DNA of 64,000 nt. Source: Balanoglossus misakiensis (taxonomy: Eukaryota; Hemichordata). Positions within the stretch are counted from its first letter, which is position 1. Each line of letters starts with the position of its first letter. The DNA lies in the NCBI GenBank assembly GCA_040954595.2, contig CM082583.2, positions 4,278,001 to 4,342,000 of the forward strand. Direction: 5' to 3'. Of the stretch, positions 1 through 11,600 are shown piece by piece. The translations under genes and the position numbers were made by a program. The notes beneath the pieces were generated by a model. The model had not been told where the DNA came from. It did no database searches and saw only the letters and a list, made by a program, of their open reading frames with translations.

Positions 1-3000
1 TCCATATGTCACAATGCAGGGGTTCAAGTAAATACAGCTGTCGTCCGATGAGACGAGCAGGTGAAATACGAGTTACTTTGCAGATACACTCGTCCGATTA
101 TTAAATCAACTTGAACTTGAAGAAAGCACGACAATTCTGATCCGTGTAACTCTGTGTCAACTGCAGATAAACTGCTTGTGACAATTGTCTGAGTGCCAGA
201 CTGTCAACCCATCAATGCTATAATACATTTGCATGGTCGTTGATTGAAGTAATATACGCTCTATATCAAATATTTCTTTTCCACGATTTTCATTCATAGC
301 ATACACACTATATATAGGCTGATTAAATATGCGGGCAAATGCTCGACGTGAAAGCCACCAGCTTTGTAAAAGGTCAACTCCGGAAGGAAGGAGCAGTCAG
401 CAGGTGACGCTTTGCACCGCAAAACTTCTCTGGGTTCGTCCCAACATGTTCCTATTCCCATGCGTCTGGCAAATATCATTTCTGGTGGCGGGAAAATGCA
501 GCATTCAATGCATTCACCTCTATTGGCAAATGTCTGTGTTCCCATGATTAATAAAAAGTGTTGTTTTCAGTGTGTGGAGAAGCTGTTGGCTGATTGCTTG
601 TTGAGCATTGTGAACAAGGGTGTATGGAGTACGCGCAAACAATGGGATGGGTGTCAAGCAACACATTCACAAGTTCAGAAAAACCCGCTTTATCCCGCGC
701 AAATTAGTTCATTCGGTGAATTTTTGCCGGGAAAATTTAAAACCCACACCCAACCTGCTGGGATTCAGCGCTAATGAACAGTCAAAGCCTGCTAGGACTT
801 GCAGAGTTTAATTCCGGAGAAATGCCTTTTTTTTCATCTACCTCATCACGACAATGTGATGATGAGTTTGATTGTTGTTCCAAATGACTTGGTTCCCCCC
901 CCCCCCGGCCGCACCAAACGATAGTACTTTAAAGCTAATTCTCACATATGGGGTTTAAATAATTTAACACATGCGTGTTACACACGCTAAGAAAACTAGA
1001 ACAAAAATCGGCGTGAAAGACAAGCGGACGAGTCCGTACAAGAAAAAGAATTCGACAAAACAGCCACGGAACAAACTATCAAAAATTAAAAGGGGATAAA
1101 TCATCGAGAAGAATTTGAACTGACGTGACAAGACTTATCACGCGGGTGCTTTTCACGCCTGCTTGCTAACCCCTTTGCACGTATTTACCAAGTCTAAAAA
1201 CAGAAGACCATGAAAAGCAGAGGTTCATCACTTATGCCCACTGCAATAGAAATAGAATGATTGAAATGCTACGAAAACCTTGTTTTAGTTTCCACCTTAT
1301 CCCCAACAAGCAGTTTTCTTTATCTATTCTCTTGATAATTTATGCACACCCCTCTGTGATGGGAAAACAACAGGAACTATACGTAAGCTTCATCAATAGT
1401 CATTTGCCATGAAAGGGTGAGTTGACGAAGGCGCAAAAATATCGAGAATTTTGCAGTCACATTTCAGAAATCGATTGCTGGCCAATCCTCATATCATTCA
1501 CGCTGTTTCTGTAGCTGCTCTGTTATCATTTGAACTTTAACGAATCACACCAAGGAAAGGGTTGCGAAACCGCTTTACTTTATCACACCCTTACACACGG
1601 CAGCAGGGGTGGGTGGATAAAATTTAAGTTCCTTTTTAGAAGTCAGTTGGAGAATTTACCAAATTGGTTTTGACTCTTAAAATAATTTTAAGATTTCAAT
1701 TTTCAACTTTAAGATTTCAAGTTTTTCAAAGTCGCATTGCGATGAGTTTTTTCTGCTCATGGTTAATTAATTCACCGGACACAAAATTTGCATAAAAATA
1801 AGGACATGATTTGCACGATTTGCACATGCGCAGAACCTCTTCTTGGTGAAGGGTTTGGCCGAATGTTTCCATTTGTCTGACGTTCATTACACAACCAATC
1901 TGATTAAAATCAGCTATATAGATCTGGGGCCTGACTTAACTGAGTCCTTTTACCATTGCTTGCTTTTGCCGTTTTCGTTCTGCTGCTGCCGCCTCTCTGC
2001 AGCAAAGGGCCAAGAAAATGCAAACACGCCTGAGCCTACTAGTTTAATACATAGTACTAATTATTTTAATGGACAGATAGATAAGAAAATAACAACGACT
2101 AGGAGGCTGATAGTTTACGGTTGTTCGAGAAATGAACAATTATGACATGACAACAAGAACAATTCAATGAATATTGGGATCATCTGTTCACAAACCTCTT
2201 TTGGAGACAAACGATATTTTAAAGATGCATACCTGTCCGAAGACGATCACAGACATGCGCAGAGAGGTTTGGTATGCAAATTAGACGCGGTGTTCTGGAA
2301 TAAATCGGGGGAGGGGGGTTAGTATCACGGCGCGACCGAATCTGCTTTGGTAATTAAAATGGGTCCGATAATCAAACTGTCAGGAATTAACAATCGTGGA
2401 TTAGTCTAGCTACCAAATTAAAGTGATGTCAAATATCTTGTTGAACGTATGATGGCAATGAATTCACGCAAATGTGTTCCCGTGGTTGACCAAAGGACAA
2501 AGGTTCATTCAAATATAAAAAATGTGAGACACTTGACAGTCAACTGGCACGGCCAGCTCCAGCGATGTAACATCTTAAAGTCCACAAATTTCAACAGTTT
2601 TTAAGCCATTAGTGTGCGGTGTTCTTCACGATAACAAACTTTCTGCACCGTACGCATGTTCCTGGTTGTTTCAGTAGTGATTAAGACTCTCAATATCAGG
2701 CTTTTTAGGGTTGAGAGAAAACTTTGAGATTTAAATAATTTGATCGATGCAACATTGAAAAAGAACTGGGACATGATTTTTTCTTAAAATTGAGAAGAGA
2801 AATTTGGGTCGCCGTGAAAGATTTTGACTGGGAGAACTCTTCTCACATTCTAAATTCAAAATGGCTGCCAATCTCTGCGGCGTTAACTTTATATGTAGTG
2901 ATTTTCATGAAAGTAAGACGGTGAATACCAGGTTGTCTACTGTGTTTTCAGAAAGATTTATAATACATTATAATATATAAGTAATGAATGACTATCATTT

Positions 3001-5694
3001 TTTTCTGAAAATTTGTCCCGGAGGCGCGCGCTCATCTTCACTCAGCAGACTAAGGGAGCATTCAGTAATAACGAGGGGGTGGGCTGGGGAATCAAGGGGC
3101 GGGTCACTTTTTACAGTCAAAGTGAATGCGAAATCCCCCCGGTCCACCCCCTGTAATTACTGAAGGCTCCCTAACAATTAACTTCGCAATATCCAGAACT
3201 ACATAAACACTTTTCCCATAATATGTCAACAGCAACTACTTCTTAGTCACCGAACTCGCCTGGGAGATTAATATCAAAATATTAAATGTGACTGAAACAA
3301 TTAACTGACGTGAAATATTCATGGTGCTTGAAAATTTTACTTCCATCTAGGTATATAGATATCGGATTAATAATATACGGATTTACCATCTTCTAATTGC
3401 TCAATGAAATGTATCCATGGGGTAAAAAAAATATCGATGTTATTCAAAAGCTTTCTGGGGAAAATGTGTGCACGTGTGTATGTAAATGCGCACGTATGTG
3501 TGTATGCATGCATGCATGCATTTAGTTTACCTGCGTGACTGTGTTTTCACAATCGATGAATTAAGGTGAGCGTTATTTGAAATAATTATGTCGGGTTATC
3601 GATCTGAGAAATTATTAATTATTGAATGCAAATATGAAGAAACATCTGGTGAACAGTTTGTTTCAACACTGAGCAACAGCTATGTGATATCCTTTATATC
3701 TACCACGTCGATGTATTACTTTCAGTGGCTCTCCGAGTTCTGTACACACAAGATATCATCTATCATATCAACAGCAGACTGTTGCCGTTTGCTTTTAAAA
3801 TGAAACTAGTGAAACCGAAACTAATATGGCGCTTAAATCGGACAATCGCCTTGATCGCTGTCACAGCTGTAACAAATAGATTGAAATTACCCCCCCCCCA
3901 CACACACACACACACACCGTGACCACCACGTTCCCTTATCGACCGTTGTGATCCATTGTGATCACTCACGAGTAGCATTCTGCCCTGCAGTTGGTCTGAG
4001 AACACAACATAGAAAGTGCTCAAGGAACTCTCCGTGGGGTAACATGAGGAATAATGCCGTCTCTTATCAATGACGTCATCTACCCAATTAAATATGTAGC
4101 GATATGGGAGACATCGAGTTCCACAATCATTCTACACTGAGGGGTGCATGTACTATTGTTAAAACACAGTCAACATTCACTTATATGTTTTTTGGGGGTC
4201 GTCGTACTTTTTCTTTGTCGGCATCCGCATGTTATGGGCTACTAGTAAGCTGATTTCGTCGGCGATAAAAGTAGTTCGCGTAAGCGAATCATTTAGGTAG
4301 ACGATCGTCCAATCTCCACAAGCGACTGGAATAGGCCTACTGTCGATTTGGGTAAACACGGTGGCAACGCACTTTCTCCCTCCAACAATTTAACCACACT
4401 AACACACTGGCATTCTTCAGAGTATATGCTTCAACTTTGTTTTAAAAGTTCATCAAGCAAGCAATATTCCAGCTGGTCAGCCGGGGGCGATCACAAACCA
4501 AAACACAGAAATTCCCACCTAATCTCAGTCTGAATAATTTAATTCAGGGGTGCCGTGTTTCGGAGGGTCCAACTTAGCATACATTATTTTGCTATTAATG
4601 TGTCCGTGAAAAAAAATAGTAAGACTTCATTGCTGAAGTTGCAAATTAAAGGACGTGACAGCGGCAATTTCTTCTGCTTCCTATGTGTAGCTCGGTCTGT
4701 GCTGAACACACCTAGCTTTAGACGAAGACAACGGCAAGACAAAGAAATTATTCAGAGGTACTGCAAACGTTCGATTAAAAGCGACAAACCCATAAACTAT
4801 AATTGTCAGAATTCATATTACTGACGCTACAAGAAAAGAACAGTGCACGAAATGATATGATGAAGTCACGCCCTGCGACATCTGAAGCCCAGACGCGCCT
4901 AATTCATTTTTTTCTCGCTTTTTTTAGTTTTTCCCAGAAAGAAGACTCGCAAGTCATTGCCATATGCACGTCATCAGTGCATTCCATTCCAGCTTCTATC
5001 ACGACAAGGTTTTTATCACGACTATGATCTTACACAATATGGCCGAATTCAAAGATTATAGCGCCAACCCTCGAGATTTCATTTCGACGTACTAATTGCC
5101 GATTGTTGGAGATTCGACACACAGACGTGAAGATGGCACGCTGCTATTATTGTTTCTGAGGTGGCAACATCTTGCCAAGTGGACATCTAGACGTATTGAT
5201 TCACATACGGCTTTCTCGCTGCATTGTTCTAGCCCTCGACGTACTGGTAGCATTATGCAAATAAGGTCGGAGCAGTCATCGCTGCAGAATAGGCAATCAG
5301 GGATAGCCGCTCCTGATTGGTCGAGTCGACAAAGGCTATTATCAAGTACCGCGAGCACACAATATCATATTGTGCTGGTCGCGTGCCCGGTTCATGAATA
5401 TTCAAAATATGTTAAATTGAGGGCTGCTCAGCTGAAATAGCTCCCAGTGGTTTGCAAGGCCGCAGCCAGCTCCTCGGTGTAGCGGTCGCTTGCAAATATT
5501 ACTTGTTCTGCAGATATCGCAGTAGTCTGTCCACGTATGGGAAACACACCGGTTCAGATATGACGCATAGGTAGTTCAAACGGCGCCAATGAGTGGAACG
5601 GAAAGAAGCAGTCAACTATATTTTGCTACGTATATTTTAGTGAGACACGCAGCGAAGGTTAAATTTATCTCGGCCAGCGAGTGCAATTTACAGC
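1..5694. other. 5.7 kb without a supportable gene
   Basis: No reading frame here has convincing coding character or homology that I recognise; the open frames are short and mutually overlapping. Visible content: a C12 run at 895-906, a hairpin element at 3053-3172, purine/pyrimidine alternation near 3470-3525, and a C8-(CA)n tract near 3891-3918. A more GC-rich stretch at 5090-5700 may be promoter sequence for the exon at 5695. N-terminal KSR exons could lie left of the window, but I see no CA1-domain coding sequence here. Confidence 0.5.
3053..3172. mobile_element. 120-bp hairpin MITE-like element
   Basis: The left end reads AGGGAGCATTCAGTAATAAC and the right end is its near-perfect inverse, giving terminal inverted repeats of about 28 bp. 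The ends are flanked by TA on both sides (3051-3052 and 3172-3173), which fits a TA target duplication of the Tc1/mariner type. The interior is G-rich on the left and C-rich on the right, so most of the element could fold. There is no coding capacity. Confidence 0.6.
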
Positions 5695-5735
5695 ATGGAG
5701 AGTACGGACAAAACAATATTGCGAACAAATCACCA
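5695..5735 (+). CDS. Candidate upstream alternative first coding exon of the KSR-like gene
   Basis: A good start context (cagcATGG) opens MESTDKTILRTNH, followed by the two bases CA and a consensus donor, gtaagt, at 5736. The exon ends in phase 2. The exon at 8955 begins in the matching phase, so joining the two gives Gln and continues into YSRRLLTSKRC. The His encoded just before the junction then sits 11 residues before the first Cys, which is the spacing of KSR C1 domains. The more proximal first exon ending at 8828 supplies a His at the same position. I infer an alternative first exon; transcript evidence is needed to prove it. Confidence 0.45.
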
Positions 5736-8598
5736 GTAAGTACCTAACCTTATAATATATAAAAATTTAGCACAACTGAACGAAAAAACTAGAATTTTCC
5801 ACAAAATGTATGAGCAGAAATATACAGCGAACCGACTGTGCGATATGTAATATCTGTGAGTATAATAAATGTCAATTTATTGTTTGAGTGGGGTCCATTT
5901 TATAACTGCCGGTCAGTGTACATGTATATACACATTTCGCCTCTCCTGCGCAGAATACGAGCGTGTTGCATGATCGCGATTAATCGTTAACTCAGTTGGT
6001 CAATAGGAAGGTCAATAAGAGATAAAATCTAATATTTTGGTCGCTATCGAAAACAGCCGGCGTGGCTTTACTCGCGACGGTTGATATCCAGGTACTCGAC
6101 AATTCCACTGTGCATGTATTAATTAATATTCATAAGCTACTAGAAATATACAGTGATCGGGGCTACATTCACCCCCCAGTTAACTTTTCTGTCACTTCCT
6201 CTAATCGAACACGGAATGCCATTATTTGTCGAAATATGTTTCGTTTTCTCTCGAGTTATATGCACACTATACCGTTACTGTCTATATTGATTTGTTGATA
6301 CTGGTTATTTGAATAGCGGCGCCCTGAGTTGTTAATTATATTAAAATCTTTTGTGGGTATGCTTGCCTTAAATTTACGCCGTCGAAACATTTTCTGTGCA
6401 CACAATAATTTGTGGAAAGCGAAGTCTTAACCATGGCAGCAGTCGTGCGTTCCGCCTGACGGTGCAAATCGCTCGAACTGCGGGCGCGGGGACGTACTCG
6501 CTATGGCCGGCCGGCACCGGGTGCTGGCATAAATGGCAGGTGGATTTTTGTCCTGCGTTAATGCTGTTTGCCAATGACCTTTTGTGGCAACAATATCATT
6601 AATGTGCGACACGCGTGCCCCTTTTGTTTTTGGGGATTATCAGGGCATGCATATGCAAATAGGAGATAGAGGGTTAAGCCTCACGAGCAATCGGAAATAG
6701 ACCGCAAACTTGTGAAGATCCTTTTCAGAAAGCAAGGCCCCCCCAATCCTCCATGCCTATACAAAATCTGTATTCATTACAGATACATGTAAATTTTATA
6801 CCGAACAATGGAATTTAAAATTTTGACTGACATAGCAGACTGGCCGACTTGCCTGTGCAAAGCAAAACACAGAGCCGGCAACGGAGTTTGACCTTTAGAC
6901 GAACTGAAAGAGATCATATACATATCCAACAATCGTTGTCGCATAGTAGGCCTACTCTCATTTTAAATATAAAATATCCATATGTAGATGCGGTAAAAAT
7001 AACTGGGCTGTTGTTTTACGACTGGCTGTTGTGTGTTGCATCGTGCCAGATATTGCGCGTTCAAAGCGAGTGCCGGTGAAATAAACGAAGATACACTATA
7101 GTAATATCTCCTTAGCAACCAACTCGTGCACGTAGACCACTATTAGTTCAGTAACGTAGTAAAGTTGCGAATGCGACGGTGATGAATTTGTGCGCATGCC
7201 CCGTGTTCACCTTGACCCGACAACCGTCAATCCGACGATCACGTTTTCAGCGTATAAATGTATATGAGCAGCCCACGATTAACCGCACTCGCATTAAAGC
7301 ATTTAAAATGTCTTCGCGGTTTTGAGGGTCGTATTCTATGCGGCCGCGCGTGTTTCAATAAAGACCAAATTCAGCCGCGGTTAATAGTCAGGGCCCACTC
7401 GCCATGTCCCAGAACTTCTCGTGCGGTATACATTGAGCAGAAGAACGTGCGCAAATATAAAGTTAAAACATAATTGAAATAATTATAAGCGTGTTGATTC
7501 GTGACTACCGAATTTGAAGTAACATCATAAATTATAATACCGGTAATATAGGGAATGACAGAATTATATTCATAAGATTCTCTCAAATCTCAAAAAGTGA
7601 TCAGACGAAAACCGCAAACCAACAGTTTTTTCATTGTCTACTACTCCCTTCGTGAAGTGCTCAATATCGCAAGGATTTGTCGGCGGTCTGTTGTACTTTT
7701 GTAGGCCTATGTTTAAAATACAACATTGGCACGTATTGTACGTGGGAGATGCGCAAAGGCATTTAACTAAACCGTCGGTTTCTTTGTTCTGAAAAGTAAC
7801 ACACGAACAACATAATCGAGCTCCGGTGTCGATGTTTCAAGAAAGGTGGCGATAAACAATGGCCCCCAACAGACAAAGGACCAGGACCCGTCCCTCGTGG
7901 CGAAATTTTCGACCGTAACAATCACAGTTGATCATTATTCGAAGAGGAAAATCATGCATACTAAAACTATGAAATATCCATTTTTAGAACCAAAGTGTTA
8001 TCTATGCTAAACTCTAGGATTGAGTCAGTCATCGTATCTTTAGGGCAATTGCTTTCTCGGACGTGCATCACTCCACGGCGCCTGTGACCATATTATGCAT
8101 GTGGGGCGTGCGCGTGTCTAGTCTTGGTCGACGCATCTCGTTTGTTGACGTCTTTTTTTCACCTGACCCGAAGACAATCTACCGGCATGTTCGCATGGTC
8201 CACGCGGGTCAAACTGGTCACCCCAAAAAATGAAATAGCTTGACTCGTGCCCCCACGACACACAAAGACCAGTTAGTTTTCAAAAGAAGCGAAAATCCTC
8301 ATTGACAAGTCGTCGATGCTTCTTTTGTTGTGCCGCCAGCTACTCCTAAGATATGCGGCGCGTCTTAGAATTCGCCTGATAAGACATTGTTAAGCTATCT
8401 CTTTACATAACAATAAGTCGCGTGCCGGTAGCTTCTTGTAGTATCCACGCGCATTGTCCGGGATTTATCTATTATACATTCACGCGTCACAGCTGTGAAT
8501 GACAAGCGCTCTGATTGGCCAAGCGCCACCCGGTCGCGTGTCATTGGAACATTGGCGACACCCACGTTTGTAATATATTACTTGAAGAGGGTCAGTGT
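5736..8598. other. Putative first intron / promoter region of the KSR-like gene
   Basis: No coding exon recognised. The segment holds a GC-rich patch at 6430-6560 and promoter-like sequence at 8460-8600, with several ATTGG (inverted CCAAT) pentamers near 8513-8556 and an AT-rich stretch near 8570. This could be the promoter of the proximal first exon, while the whole segment is an intron for transcripts starting near 5695. Confidence 0.4.
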
Positions 8599-8691
8599 AT
8601 GCGCCGGTATTCACATTATATTGGAAGTACTAATACGCAACACACGCGCGTCGTGATAGTTCCTACGCACAGATATAGATCCGTCACTACT

Positions 8692-11600
8692 ATGTTATTT
8701 CGGAGCAACCACGTCCTCGCCAACCGAGTGGCGATCGGAACGGAGAAAACAGCGATACCACTGCCCAAATTGGCACAGATTTGTCTTATTGCCGAACAAC
8801 AGTTAAAACAGATGCAAACAATGCACCGGTAAGTCCCCAGTGTTTCAAGTGAGACTTTTATGTACCTCATTGTGTACATTGGCCGGCTGGTGATATCTTG
8901 TAACTATGAACACGTTTTTTAAAAAAAATGTCGTTCCTCTTTTTTTCTCTATAGGTATTCGAGAAGATTGCTTACTAGCAAGAGATGTGATCATTGTCAA
9001 AAGGCAATGCTTTTTGTGGGTCTCCGGTGCAAGGACTGCAGGTAAGCTTGTTTTTATTTTTTAAGAACTGGGACTTCGTGATCTAGCGCAGTGTGTTTAC
9101 TTGTGTACGGCCGTGAGTAATTCTATGGGACATAGTCATTGTTACTCACCGCGCACACAAAGCGCCACTCAGGTCGGCAGTTGAAGGCCCGGGACCCGGG
9201 GTTGAAGGTCGTCACGGACTAACGGCCCTGGAAGGAAAATAAGTTGTGTACGAACAGGAATCTCAACTTCACCGGGTAAATGTTTACGGATGTGGAATTC
9301 CTTGAGTGATCATACGGTTTATTCAACTCGATTCATTTTTTTTTATTTTTTTCTCTCCCCTTTTCAGATTCAAATGCCATCGTAAATGCGCTAAGGTTTC
9401 TAACCACCGATGCCAACATGTTGTCCAAGCTCTTCAAGTAGCTTCCGCTACAGGTACTATATGAATTCCGATTATTACCATAACTTAAAGACAGAGAGAA
9501 TACTTCTCTATTTTTACCATCCTGTTCCGTTGTTGTTTCTTTAGTGAGTTCCATACAACTTTTCCCTGCCACTTCCGAGTAATTTTAAATAGCACGAGTT
9601 GAGACATGACTTGTCCGTCTTAGTAATCAGCCCTTTGTGTTCCGCACACTGTTTTCTCAGCTTTGTTCGCATAACATTAACGACACCTTGTTTAAACTTG
9701 AATATGCGCTATAAAAACGCCTGCATCGTGAGGTTTTCTTCAGACTGTAAGTGCTACGATGGTCAAGCGGGGTAGCCTGATAGCTAAGGTTTCTCGTTTC
9801 TCTTCGTCCATAGCAGTGCGGGCGAGCCAACGACTGCGACGCTGGTCGGCCAAAGAGCGGGCGCACAGCAGCAGTAGCGACTCCGCCGTGAACAGGGAAG
9901 GGCTTCGCATGCCCAAGTCTATGACGGACTCGGCCATCGGTGAAGAAGACACAGCGAGGTGCGAGCCCCACTACAGAGCCTACAGCGCCGACGAACACTG
10001 TTTCTCAGAATCCGCTGACTGTTCAGTACTTAATGACTCTGTGACTGACGAGGTTTTCATCGACAGCGGGATTCACACGCCTTTGAATTTGACATCGTTG
10101 AGAGACCGGGAGAGTCAGTCGTCGTATTCGTCCAGCTACTGTTCCTGTCCCCGGAGCAGCGTCACGTCCATACCGCAGCAACACTGTGCGTGCCAAACAG
10201 AGGACTGTTCCTGTGCATTTCCCCGGGTCCCCGACAACAACTGCCGGGAACTGACTTTTTCTATTCCCCCTGTGAGTAAAGATCTACAGAGAGTGGTAAC
10301 TTCAGGCAGGACAAGGAATCTTTCTGCGACCCTCAGCTGCCCAGCCAAGAAGAAACAAGAAGAAAAGTTGCACCTTTGTTCGACATGGCCAACTTTTAAC
10401 AGTGAAGGTACGTCTGATTTTATATTCTGCCGGTGATAAAGAACAACTGACTAGTTTCTTTTGTTTTAGATGGGGGTTTAAAGATGGCATGCCAGCTTGT
10501 TGGCACCTTTTGTACCATTGGGGCAGGGAAGTGTCCTTTGTTAGATCTTTATTAATGAATTAATTGACCGGGGGGTCTGTCGTTTTGGCCATGCCTCTGG
10601 CCCCAAGACCAACGTGTTTTATTGTTTAGCACTGTCCCTGGACCGACCGCCGGCCAGACAAAGGGGTTAAATGCTTCCCATGTGACCAATGACCACACGT
10701 GCGATTGGCCCGTTAACAGGGAAGCACGTGCCGACTTCTGCAAAATCGTTAACAAAAACAAAGGCTTGCGCCGTCTTCGGCAGGTGTACATTAATTATGC
10801 AACTGCCCGATACGATAAGGGATGATTGCAAGTCAAATACGTGCGCAGTTATAGTAAGGATCAATATCAAAATGAGATTAAAAAGAGATAACGATTATTC
10901 AAATATTTGTTGATTTCTTTTATAGATTTGGACTGTGCATGTAACAGTGGACTGTATGATTGGCAGCAAGAACTCGACAGGCAGAAGTTCCCAAGGTGAG
11001 TCACTTTTTGTTTGCCATTTGTTTACCTCGCGATGAACGATCGTGATCAAAGCCACGTGATCATGAATGTTTTTCTTGAATTGTGCGAGCAGATTTTTTT
11101 TATCAGCAGTCGTTCGACAATGTTTGACTTTGAGAACAGTTACGCGCATAATGAAATGGCCTCTGTGACCTAATAGCCGAGTTGAGTCAAGGTATTTGGT
11201 TGGGGTTCACGGACTTGTTGAAAATGAATCGAGTACGTGTTGACAAACAGCGCTACGCATTGTCCCCGCGGGTAAATGTTCTTTTTATAGGGAATTTTCC
11301 AGTAGACCTTTAAACCAGTTTGAAGTAGACAATGTAGTAAACATGTTTATTTCCCTGTGCTTTCCCCGTGACAGTCATGCAGTGATGTATGATATCTCCG
11401 TTGCGATTCTGTGACGTAGTATAAAAAAAACTTGTCGAAACCTGAAGCAAACGCACGCTTGCATCAGACACGCCGTCATACGATTAAAAACTATGATTAT
11501 TAATAAAATACGCAAAGGATAATTCCCACGACAGAAAGTCGTGACTGACATTTTCCAGGAATGCCACGCGCGAGACTTAATAACCAGGGCACCCAGAGTT

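Noticed and set aside
8515-8691. Extending the KSR-like reading frame to the TTG at 8515
   Set aside because: The first open codon is not ATG and the stretch looks like promoter/leader with ATTGG boxes; ATG 8599 or 8692 is preferred.
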